Assembly (NCBI RefSeq): GCF_020215645.1
Contig: NZ_CP084058.1
Span: 5,208,001 to 5,272,000, forward strand
Direction of reading: 5' to 3'
DNA length: 64,000 nucleotides
Origin: Nonomuraea gerenzanensis
Lineage (GTDB): Bacteria; Actinomycetota; Actinomycetes; Streptosporangiales; Streptosporangiaceae
Shown piece after piece: positions 43,383-50,730 of the stretch. The translations under genes and the position numbers were made by a program. The notes below the pieces were generated by a model. The model worked only from the letters and a program-made list of their open reading frames with translations. It was not told the origin of the DNA and did not search any database. Position 1 is the stretch's first letter, and every line of letters begins with the position of its first letter.

Positions 43383-43834
43383 TCCTCGCCAACGTCCAGA
43401 TCAGTGCGTGAATCAGGCGAAGGCAGGGAGCCGGCAACCGGCGGACCACCGTAGTGGTTGATGATGTTGCCGAACATCGCACCTTGAGCAGTCGCGCCCT
43501 GAGCGGATGCGGTGATGTTCTGAACTGGCCCACCCCCCGAAAAGGTGGTCCCGCTGTTATCTCCCCCGCTGGCGATCGATCGCTCCCCGGAGGCTGAGGC
43601 ACGCTGCGGTGTATCCTTCCCGCCACCGCTGCTCTTCCGATCGGTGATCAGCCCGTACGCCGCCACCCCCAATCCGGCCACCGCGACGAACAATCCGATC
43701 ACGCTGGCCAGCTTGTCCGCCTCATCGAGCCCTACCCCGGCGAGGTAGACGCCTAGTCCCGCAAGGGCTGCCACGGCGATGACCGCCCCAGCCCATACCA
43801 GCACACGTCCGCGCATACTGGCATCATTGACCAC
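43379..43834 (-). CDS. Small membrane protein with C-terminal amyloid-like motif (putative effector)
   Basis: A 151-residue protein with two membrane helices (VLVWAGAVIAVAALAGLGVY and SVIGLFVAVAGLGVAAYGLI, about 10-65), then a Ser/Gly-rich linker, then PVQNITASAQG followed by MFGNIINHYGG at about 105-130. This last part aligns with the N-terminus of the STAND protein encoded immediately downstream (VQN[I/V][T/S]A ... G[N/A][I/D]I). In bacterial amyloid-signalling pairs the sensor's motif templates that of a membrane-toxic effector; this layout fits. The start is GTG 43832-43834; ATG 43816 is possible. The effector role is inferred. Confidence 0.65.
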   Translation of the reverse strand: MVNDASMRGRVLVWAGAVIAVAALAGLGVYLAGVGLDEADKLASVIGLFVAVAGLGVAAYGLITDRKSSGGGKDTPQRASASGERSIASGGDNSGTTFSGGGPVQNITASAQGATAQGAMFGNIINHYGGPPVAGSLPSPDSRTDLDVGED

Positions 43835-43841
43835 TCCACAA

Positions 43842-43860
43842 GATCACACAACGTGATCAC
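43842..43860. promoter_or_regulatory. Operator-like palindrome before the STAND pair
   Basis: GATCAC and GTGATC form a perfect six-base dyad around five bases (43842-43858), and GTGATCAC (43853-43860) is itself palindromic. It lies 8 bases upstream of the membrane-effector start and may bind a repressor. Confidence 0.4.
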
Positions 43861-44020
43861 ACGATAACGCATCCGATGTTCCGTGTCGTCCCTAAAAGTA
43901 GACGTTCCTGGAGCGAATTCCGGAAGGACCGCCGATGGAACAGACGATCGGCCTACATCCTGCTCTCGGCCCGCGGCCGAAATCCCGACTCCGGGGTGGA
44001 GGCAGCGACGAAAGACTTCC

Positions 44021-44973
44021 TCAGCGCGTCATCTGGTCGCGGCGTCGGCGGGCGGCGCGGATCTCGGCGTCGGCGATCTTGTCGTCGAGCAACGCGTACA
44101 GCTGCGTCGTCTCGGTGGAGGCGTGACCGAGCCGGCGGCGCACGGCCTCGATGGACACCCCGGCGTTGATGAGTTCGGTGGCGTGGGCGTGGCGCAGCTG
44201 GTGGATGTCGATCTCGACGCGTGCAGCAGCGCAGTAGCTCTGCCAGCGGTGGTGGGCGGCGTCGTAGGACAGCGGTCCGCCGCGGCCGTTGATGGAGGCG
44301 CGGAACAGCGGACCGGCTGTGTAGCCGGCGCGGGCCAGGTAGAGCTTGAGCAGGGTGACGTACCCGCGGTCGTCGAGCAGGACGGTGCGCACGCTGCCGC
44401 CCTTGCCGTGGATGCGGACGTGTTCGTCGTCCAGGCGTAGGTCGAGGTCTTCGACGTACAGGCCGCACACTTCCGAGGCGCGGGCGCCGCAGACGTAGGC
44501 GGTCTCGAACAGCACTCGATCGCGCAGCCGGTCCAGCGGCAGGTCCTTGCGCGGCCGCCGTGAGCAGATCACCGCCAGCACCCTGGCGACGTCGGCCGCG
44601 CTGGCCGGGCGGGGCAGGTTCTTCGGGACCTTGACGGTGTCGATGTGGTCCGTCGGGTTGGCGTCGAGAAGGTCGTGGCGGACGGCCCACTTGGTGAAGG
44701 AGGCGACGGCGGCGCGTTGCGCTTGCGGCTGGCCGGCGACAGCTCGGCGAGCTCGGCCAGGAACGCGCGGACCGGCGCGGCGGTCAGCTCGGCGAGGTCC
44801 TCGCCGTGGTGGGCGGCGAAGGCGATCAGGTCGCCTCGGTAGGCGCGCCGGGTGTGTGCCGACTTCCCGGCGTTGGCCAGGTCGGTGAGGAAGTCGTCGA
44901 GATGGCGGGCGAGCGGGTGGGAGTGGCCGAGTTGCTCGGCGATGACCGGATCCACCGTGCCGACCTCCACCAT
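44021..44973 (-). pseudogene. Tyrosine recombinase, frameshifted
   Basis: A XerD-like recombinase split over two frames. The N-terminal DNA-binding part is 44973 to about 44725 (LDDFLTDLANAGKSAHTRRAYR). The catalytic part continues in another frame from about 44730 to 44021, with Arg in CGARASEVCGL, the HxLR motif HQLRHAHAT, RRRLGHAS and the nucleophile Tyr in TTQLYALLDD. A one-base loss or two-base gain near 44725 would account for the break. All catalytic residues survive, so the loss is recent or a sequence error. It is carried as transposon cargo. Confidence 0.8.
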
Positions 44974-44981
44974 CCGCGAAG

Positions 44982-45081
44982 TTGCCAGATAACCGGGAAC
45001 CGAAGCCCTCGCGCTGGACGGCGACCGCCCTGCTCGCGCTATGCCGGTGATCGCTATCTTGCCAGATAACGAAGGTTATCT
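44982..45081. repeat. Repeat pair beside recombinase, possible core site
   Basis: TTGCCAGATAAC occurs at 44982-44993 and again at 45059-45070. The second copy extends into a dyad, AGATAAC (45064-45070) and GTTATCT (45075-45081), around four bases. It lies directly upstream of the recombinase start, where crossover sites are often found. Confidence 0.45.
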
Positions 45082-45191
45082 CTTAAGTGGTTCCAAACCG
45101 CTCGCACGGTCGATTAGCTGCTCGAGGAGCTTGAGCGGGATGCGGGCCGGATTGATGAAGACGGCACCCGGGGGTCGCCGGCCCTGGCGAG

Positions 45192-46502
45192 GTGGAATGG
45201 GCTATGAGCCCTTTTACTCGCTCCCCCAAGTCCTCTACGCGTCCGCCTGATTTGCATGCGCCGCGCGCGGTGTGGTGGTGGATCGTCCCGGGCGCGCTCC
45301 TGATAGGCGCAGCCGTCTGGGGCACCATGAGCTGGCTGCTCAGTGACCTCAACCTACTGCCCGTTACCGAGCAGGTCTCCGCGCGTATCGAGGCCGCGCG
45401 CACCGCGCTCGCGGCCGCGGCTGGCGTTGGTGCCACGGTAACTTTGATGCTTGCAGTGCGTCGGCAACGCCATCAGGAACTGGCCGCTGCGCACAGCGCG
45501 CACGACGCCGCCGAGCGACGAGTTACCGAGCTATATACCAAGGCCGCCGAACAACTCGGCAATACCCAGGCACCTGTCCGCTTGGCCGGGCTGTACGCCT
45601 TGGAACGCCTCGCCCATGACACTCCGGCGCTGCGGCAGACGATCGTGGACGTAATCTGCGCCTACTTGCGAATGCCCTACACTCCACCTCGAGACGACCT
45701 CCGGGAGAAGATCCGAACCGCTCAGCGCGCCGCACGCGCCAGGACAGGCTCGTCGAATAGCGCGGCCGGGCGGAGCCCTTGGGAGGAACAGCAGGTCCGG
45801 CTCACAGCCCAACGCATCCTCACCGAGCACCTGCGGCACACCGAACCGAGCAGCAGCCAAGGAAGGTGGTATCGAAGGCCCTGGCGTCGAAAGACACCAA
45901 CCAGCTCCCGGTTCTGGGACGGCATCCGCCTCGACTTGACCGGCGCGACGCTGATCAACTTTGACTTTCAATCCTGCCACCCCGCCCACGCCTATTTCGT
46001 CGGAGCAACCTTCTGTGACAACGCGGTGTTCGACGGAGCGATATTCCCTGGATGCGCTGAGTTCGGCGACGCAACTTTTGGCGGAATCACCCGTTTCAAC
46101 AACGTGACCTTCCAGGACAACGCCTGGTTCGTTGGGGCGACCTTCGACGGGGGCGCTTGGTTCAACGGCACGACCTTCGACGCTGCTGCTGAGTTCCGCG
46201 AAGCCGTTTTCAAAGGTCCCGTCCGGTTTGGCCGAGCGACCTTCGACGGCGCGGCTCAGTTCGACAGAGCGATCTTTGATGTATCGGCCAGATTTGGTGG
46301 GGCTGCCTTCCATGACGACGTCGGATTCCGGCAGGTGCTCGGAGCAGAACGCGTGTCCTTAGCTGGGGCGGTAACCACTTCTGATGGAAAGTTTAGGAAG
46401 CGGCACTGGCCACCCGGTTGGCATCCGAACCAGGAGCTTGCTCCCAACAACAAGCTAGGCAAGGTGCCTGTTGTGCAGGTGACGGAGATCACAACCACCT
46501 GA
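45192..46502 (+). CDS. Membrane-anchored pentapeptide-repeat protein
   Basis: A 436-residue protein with two N-terminal membrane helices (WWWIVPGALLIGAAVWGTM and TALAAAAGVGATVTLMLAV). A conserved cytoplasmic helical region follows (QLGNTQAPVRLAGLYALERLA), then about 25 pentapeptide units near residues 240-395 with the A(F/V/T)F-type pattern (CDNAVFDGAIFPGCAEFGDATF is spread over several units). These form a right-handed beta-helix. Many actinomycetes carry such proteins near STAND or TIR genes, and the role is unknown. GTG 45192 or ATG 45204 could start it. Confidence 0.75.
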   Translation: MEWAMSPFTRSPKSSTRPPDLHAPRAVWWWIVPGALLIGAAVWGTMSWLLSDLNLLPVTEQVSARIEAARTALAAAAGVGATVTLMLAVRRQRHQELAAAHSAHDAAERRVTELYTKAAEQLGNTQAPVRLAGLYALERLAHDTPALRQTIVDVICAYLRMPYTPPRDDLREKIRTAQRAARARTGSSNSAAGRSPWEEQQVRLTAQRILTEHLRHTEPSSSQGRWYRRPWRRKTPTSSRFWDGIRLDLTGATLINFDFQSCHPAHAYFVGATFCDNAVFDGAIFPGCAEFGDATFGGITRFNNVTFQDNAWFVGATFDGGAWFNGTTFDAAAEFREAVFKGPVRFGRATFDGAAQFDRAIFDVSARFGGAAFHDDVGFRQVLGAERVSLAGAVTTSDGKFRKRHWPPGWHPNQELAPNNKLGKVPVVQVTEITTT

Positions 46503-46661
46503 CCAGGCGAGCACGCTCTTGGGCACCTTGACGAATCACAACAACCCCCGACCGGAAGGTGATCGGTGATGATGCTCTCAACCATCCGTCGTAGCCGAAA
46601 CCAGCCTACAGAGCTTCGGTGTCGATCGAGCGCAACACGAGGGCCAGTCGCTGATCACTGA

Positions 46662-47955
46662 GAGCCTGCTGACAAAGGCTTAAGTGCTGGCGGGCGTGGG
46701 CCCGTAGAGAGCCGGTCCGAGCTTGTTGATGTAGCCCTGGTGGGACCATTGGGATAGCTGAACGCGGAAGCTGTTGACGTTCTCGATCTTGAGGATGGCG
46801 GCCAGCTCGCTGCCTCGCCAGACTCGCCACGGCTGAGCGGCCAGGAGTTGCAGGACCTTGCCGCGCCGGTCGGGGCTGGACAAGACCGGTAGCGGCGGCG
46901 GGCCGCTCCAGCGGCTTGGGGAGGGCAGGCCTGCCAGCTCGCGTGTCAGGCGGCGGGTCATCTGGTGCACGGTGGCCCACCAGATCATGGCCTCGTGATG
47001 GGCAGGCTTGCGTTCGTAGATCCGCGCCAGGCGGCGGTAGCGGACCAGCCAGGCGAACGTTCTTTCCACCACCCACCTGCGGGGCAGCACCACGAAGCCG
47101 CGCAGGTCGTCGCTGCGCTTGACGATCGTGACCGCCAGGCCGAGGACCTGCCGGGCCCAGACCTGCAGCCGTCCGGCGTAGCCGCCGTCGGCCCAGACCA
47201 GGCCGATGGTGGAGAACTTCTCGCGCAGCAGCGCCAGGACCGGATGCGCGCCGTCGCGGTCCTGCACGGACGCGGCGGTGACGATCACGCACAACAGCAG
47301 CCCGAGGGTGTCTACCACGACGTGCCGTTTCTGCCCCTTCAGCTTCTTGCCCGCGTCGTACCCGCAGGCCGCCGCCCCGATGGTCTCGGCCGCCCGGACG
47401 GTCTGGGAGTCGACACACCCAGCCGTCGGCAGCTCACGCCGGCCGGCCAGGACACGCAGCCGCCCGCGCAGCCGCGCGGCCAGCTGTTCCGGCAGACCAC
47501 GCCGCGACCAGCGCAGGAAGAACGCATACACCGCCTCGTGCGGCGGGAAGTCGACCGGCAGGGCCCGCCACTCGATCCCGTACCGGGTCACATAACCGAT
47601 CCCGTCCAGCACAGCTCGCAGGTCGTGCACCATCGGCCGGCCCGCGACCGCGACCAGCTCGGCCATCACACCCCGCGCCTCGCCCTCCAGCACCAACCAC
47701 TCGGCATCGGTCAGATCCGACGGATATGCCGGTTTCCGGCCGCGACATCCGCACCCCGGTGAGGCGCAACCGCTGGCGTTCACGGCCACGGGCGTGTAGA
47801 CAGACAACCACGGGCTCCTGGCCGCTGAGCTGCTTAGACAACACCTCAGCTACCGGGAGCCCGCTCGCGTTCACGGGTCAACAGCCCAATCATGACCACA
47901 GCACGGCGCTCTTCTGACCCGAGCCCCAACACCAAATCCCTTTGTCAGCAGGCTC
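46662..47955. mobile_element. IS5-family insertion sequence
   Basis: A 1294-bp element with perfect 17-bp terminal inverted repeats (46662-46678 and 47939-47955, GAGCCTGCTGACAAAGG) and a 3-bp target duplication TGA (46659-46661 and 47956-47958). A TNA three-base target fits the IS1031/ISL2-type groups of IS5. It interrupts relaxase-like DNA inside the larger transposon and is probably a recent arrival. Confidence 0.85.
46680..47807 (-). CDS. IS5-family DDE transposase with extra C-terminal winged-helix
   Basis: A 375-residue transposase. The N-terminus has the IS5 motif YPSDLTDAEWLVLE, and the DDE core is seen as VVDTLGLLLCV, WADGGYAG and RRWVVERTFAWLVRYRRLAR. IS5 transposases usually stop soon after this, near 280-300 residues. 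Here about 75 more residues follow a Pro/Ser linker (VLQLLAAQPWRVWRGSELAA, then VNSFRVQLSQWSHQGYI), which look like a winged-helix DNA-binding domain. It starts at TTG 47805-47807 and ends two bases after the left repeat. Confidence 0.88.
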   Translation of the reverse strand: MSVYTPVAVNASGCASPGCGCRGRKPAYPSDLTDAEWLVLEGEARGVMAELVAVAGRPMVHDLRAVLDGIGYVTRYGIEWRALPVDFPPHEAVYAFFLRWSRRGLPEQLAARLRGRLRVLAGRRELPTAGCVDSQTVRAAETIGAAACGYDAGKKLKGQKRHVVVDTLGLLLCVIVTAASVQDRDGAHPVLALLREKFSTIGLVWADGGYAGRLQVWARQVLGLAVTIVKRSDDLRGFVVLPRRWVVERTFAWLVRYRRLARIYERKPAHHEAMIWWATVHQMTRRLTRELAGLPSPSRWSGPPPLPVLSSPDRRGKVLQLLAAQPWRVWRGSELAAILKIENVNSFRVQLSQWSHQGYINKLGPALYGPTPAST

Positions 47956-48221
47956 TGAGTGTTGGGCCAGTTCGAGTTCGGCTTCGATCTGGTCGCGGGT
48001 CTCCCGCATCCGGTGCCAGTTGCCGCGCAGCTCGGGGATTCGTCCGTCCTGCCGTACGAGGGTGGCCACCAGGTGGATGTGGTCGCGGGCGTGCCGGAGT
48101 GCGATCCATCGGCAGGCGTTGAGGTCTCCGTACGGGGCGATGCCGGCGGCGTCGATGAGGCGGGCGGCGATCTGTGCCCAGGTGGTGTCGGTGAGGGGCC
48201 GGTGCGAGCCGCTGGTCACCA
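47956..48221 (-). pseudogene. Relaxase fragment
   Basis: The minus strand here reads about 88 residues with the relaxase-type metal/His segment (LNACRWIALRHARDHIHLVA, then RQDG and NWHRMRETRDQIEAELELA) as in actinobacterial mobilisation proteins. It has no start of its own, begins abruptly at the end of the neighbouring membrane-protein gene, and is cut by the IS element. It is a remnant of an older conjugative or mobilisable element. Confidence 0.6.
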
Positions 48222-48818
48222 GATGAAGTAAGCAAGCAGGGTGGCTACGGTCAAGGGAAGCAAATACCGCATGCCCATGGTGGCCCGGTACAACTGCTTG
48301 TACTTGGTCATAGCCAGATGCGAGAGCTTTCGAAGTGTCTCCGCCTTGGCTTCCAAGGTGCTCTCGGCGACCATGCACTGCAGCAGGTCGCCTGAAGACT
48401 CGTGCTTGGCATAGGCGACGAAACCAGTACCACCGCCGTATTTAGGCGTCATCCGCGGCGTGATCGCGCGCAGCACATCCCAAGCTGTGATGGCCAGTAA
48501 CGCGAACGCGATGATGCCCACCGCCTTTATGATCCAATGGACCTGCGAGTTCCCTTGTAGGACGAAGCCCAGCGCGGTCGCCGCCAGCGTCAGCACCACT
48601 AGCAGCACGTTGGCCTTGGTGTCACTGCGAGCGATTTGGTTGAGGGCGACGGCGATCGCATTGTCCAGATGCGCGCGTACCTGGGCATCGGCAGTTTGCT
48701 CAGCGATCCCGTCGGTCTTGAGACGGCGCTGGGTGAGCATGGTGGAACTTCTAGCCGACGCGATCCCCGCCGCGAACGCCACGGCGGTCACGGTCACCAC
48801 GATGCGAACCGGCTTCAT
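48216..48818 (-). CDS. Pycsar-effector-like membrane protein
   Basis: A 200-residue protein with an N-terminal membrane segment (VRIVVTVTAVAFAAGIA), a helical stretch IARSDTKANVLLVVLTLAAT merging into a second membrane helix, a third (IIKAVGIIAFALLAITAWDVL), and a C-terminal helix (YLLPLTVATLLAYFIW). The SDTKAN segment and overall layout match the Pycsar effector/PycTM (DUF5706) family, which damages the membrane when a cyclic pyrimidine nucleotide is made during phage infection. No cyclase gene is visible in the window, so it is an orphan or serves another sensor. Confidence 0.65.
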   Translation of the reverse strand: MKPVRIVVTVTAVAFAAGIASARSSTMLTQRRLKTDGIAEQTADAQVRAHLDNAIAVALNQIARSDTKANVLLVVLTLAATALGFVLQGNSQVHWIIKAVGIIAFALLAITAWDVLRAITPRMTPKYGGGTGFVAYAKHESSGDLLQCMVAESTLEAKAETLRKLSHLAMTKYKQLYRATMGMRYLLPLTVATLLAYFIW

Positions 48819-48942
48819 GCCTCCAAGCTGATTCGAAGCGACGCTGACGGCTAGGGACGAAGGAAACTCTGGCGCCGCCTTTTGTCATGACCCAGTCAAA
48901 AGCTCTGATCTGCCGGGTTCCGTTCGTCTGATTACAACCTGC

Positions 48943-48990
48943 CACTGACAGTGGTGTCGCGGGCCGCTGACACTCTCCTGGCGCACAACA
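48943..48990 (-). repeat. Internal extra transposon right end
   Basis: On the minus strand 48990-48955 reads a terminal-repeat-like start (TGTTGTGCGCC) followed by TGTCAGCG...CGACA (48955-48972), and then a further half repeat (48943-48950). It closely matches the true right end at 49831-49878 but lies 888 bases inside it, with no matching partner. Confidence 0.75.
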
Positions 48991-49112
48991 CGGGTGGCGT
49001 GTTGCCCGGAAGTCGTGTCGCGGTGTGTGGGTGTCGGCCGGTGCGCCGGGACGGTGGTCGAGGCTGAAGCGGACATCATCGTCCAGGCTGAAGCGGTGGG
49101 GCCCGTTCTGGC
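48991..49112 (+). pseudogene. Duplicated tail of the transposon HTH gene
   Basis: This 122-bp stretch matches 34385-34506, the 3' end of the transposon HTH gene, at roughly 90 percent by eye, in the same orientation. It begins exactly at the outer base of the internal right end. It is a relic of a second, related element. Confidence 0.75.
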
Positions 49113-49258
49113 GTCCTGCTCCCGAAGGCGTCCCAGCCCCAGAGTAGCGATGAGCTAGATCACGATTACTGCTCGTGGGCGTGTATCTCCGACATCACCG
49201 ATGCGACATTCCCGGCATAGCGCTCCAAGATCCGCACTATAGGGTGCATCGGGTGGAC

Positions 49259-49795
49259 ATGACCGATCCCGCCACCCGGGACATTCTCCTGACTTTCGAA
49301 CACGCGCGATCCCGGCTGTTCGGGCGCCTTGAGGGCCTGACCGACGCCGAGTACCACTGGGAGCCGGTCAGCGACTGCGTCGGACTGCGCCCCGGCGACG
49401 ACGGTGTCTTCCGCGTCGACGCGGTCTTTCCGGAGTCGAGCCCAGATGCACCGGACCCCGTCACCACGATCGCCTGGCGTATCTGGCACATCGGCAACCT
49501 CTGCCTGCGCGGCTATGTGATCTACTTCTTCGACGATGCCCCGGAGTTCGGCGACCGCGACGCGTGGCCGGGCACCGCGAAGGAGGGCCTCCAGGCGCTC
49601 GCCGAGGACTGGGAGCACTTCACCTCCCGCCTCGCAGCCCTCGACGACGAGCGCCTGCTGGCGCCGATCGGCATGGGCCCCGCCGAGAGCACCTACACCT
49701 ACCTGAAGCTCGCGCTGCACGCCCTGGTCGAGGTCTCGCATCACGGCGGCGAGATCGGCCTGCTGCGCGACCTGTACATACGCCAAGGCGTCTAA
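49259..49795 (+). CDS. DinB-like protein
   Basis: A 178-residue DinB-fold protein. Likely metal-binding His residues occur in RIWHIGNL and in VSHHGGEIGLLRDLY, the family's third-helix motif, and the four-helix outline is complete. DinB proteins of actinomycetes include mycothiol-dependent transferases and stress-induced proteins; the reaction here is unknown. It lies between the two right ends, so it came with the outer element. ATG 49259 is chosen, with GTG 49253 as an alternative. Confidence 0.75.
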   Translation: MTDPATRDILLTFEHARSRLFGRLEGLTDAEYHWEPVSDCVGLRPGDDGVFRVDAVFPESSPDAPDPVTTIAWRIWHIGNLCLRGYVIYFFDDAPEFGDRDAWPGTAKEGLQALAEDWEHFTSRLAALDDERLLAPIGMGPAESTYTYLKLALHALVEVSHHGGEIGLLRDLYIRQGV

Positions 49796-49830
49796 CACGG
49801 CCTCCGTCTACCCACCTGATCACACTCTGC

Positions 49831-49878
49831 GACCGACATTAGTGTCGCGGCCCACTGACACTCTCCTGTCGCTCAACA
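49831..49878 (-). repeat. Transposon right end
   Basis: On the minus strand the 11-bp terminal repeat (49878-49868) is followed by a TGTCAGTG...CGACA repeat (49843-49860) and a half repeat TGTCGGTC (49831-49838). This is the inverted counterpart of the left end. Confidence 0.85.
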
Positions 49879-49883
49879 GTATC
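49879..49883. repeat. Target-site duplication, right copy
   Basis: GTATC, identical to 34270-34274. Confidence 0.9.
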
Positions 49884-50494
49884 GCCGTTTCGACGGCTTT
49901 CCGGTCCGGGATTTCGTTCCCGTCCTAGCCGAACGCGTGGCCCGCAGCGAGCTGACCAGCCCGCCGGAGGCGTCCCCGGAAACCCAGGCGCCTCCGTACG
50001 TCGCCAACGGCGGCAAGGTCGTGCCCGGCGCCGCCGCGGAGAAGGCCGTGCTGCCCCTGGTGACGCCGCTCTTCACCGGCCAGGGGTAGACCGACAACAC
50101 CTCCGAGGGGCCGTTCGTGGAGTACCTCACGGTGGGCATGGGGCCGTCGCCGATGGTGTGGATCTACGAGGCGCAGTTCGTGGAGGCCGCCGCCCACGGG
50201 CAGGTCAAGCCGGGGATGGTGCTGCTGTATCCGTCGCCGACCGTGCTGTCCAAGCACACGCTGGTGCCGCTCAAGCCCTCGGGCGACCGCCTCGGACGGC
50301 TGCTCAGCACCGACCCGCGACTGCAGCGGCTGGCCGCCGAGCACGGGTTCCGCTCGAACGACACCGGCAGCTTCGCCGAGGTCGCCGCCGCTCACGGCGT
50401 ACCTGTCGCGAAGGACCCCATCGACGTGGTCGACATCCCCTCCTACGACACCCTCGAGCACCTCCTGGAGGGCGTCGCCAAGTCCTACGGCTGA
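49884..50494 (+). pseudogene. Split small gene fused to disrupted binding-protein remnant
   Basis: The frame continues the split helical-protein gene (RRFDGFPVRDFVPVLAERV) and then runs into about 40 residues ending at an in-frame TAG (50087-50089). It resumes in the same frame at 50090 with FVEYLTVGMGPSPMVWIYEA and ends at 50494 with YDTLEHLLEGVAKSYG. The second half resembles the C-terminal half of an extracellular substrate-binding protein. No signal peptide or N-terminal half is present. A deletion probably joined two genes before the transposon arrived. Confidence 0.55.
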
Positions 50495-50730
50495 TCGCCG
50501 CGGAATCCTGACGCGCCGCCGCCGGGCGGCGCGTCCCCTTTGTGCGGCGATGTCCGCGCATGTCGTGGGGCGGCTGGACGGCTGCGGTTGCCGTCCGCTG
50601 GCCATGTGGCGGAGTGCCATGGGCGACCACTGGACGATCTCGGACAAAACCCTCTGGCTGGTCAACGTGCGGAGCCATAGCAAAGCCTTCAGGAAGGTCC
50701 GACGGACCAAGTCCCTCACGGAGGCACTCA

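Larger units (their letters stand above)
34275..49878. mobile_element. 15.6-kb Mu/Tn7-Tn5053-like transposon
   Basis: Both ends carry the same 11-bp terminal inverted repeat (TGTTGAGCGAC at 34275-34285; its complement at 49868-49878), flanked by a perfect 5-bp duplication GTATC. Internal repeats of the form TGTCAGTG-n-CGACA lie inside each end in opposite orientation. Five-base duplications and multiple internal binding sites are standard for Mu/Tn7/Tn5053-type transposons, and the left end encodes a matching DDE transposase and TniB-like ATPase. Cargo runs from about 39 to 49.8 kb. The element splits a small gene. Confidence 0.9.

Noticed and set aside
44700..44740. Programmed frameshifting in the recombinase
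   Set aside because: No slippery heptamer with a downstream hairpin is evident; mutation or sequence error is simpler.
49884..50086. An intact small gene ending at 50089
   Set aside because: It has no start after the transposon end and its first half lies at 34 kb, so it is scored as a pseudogene.
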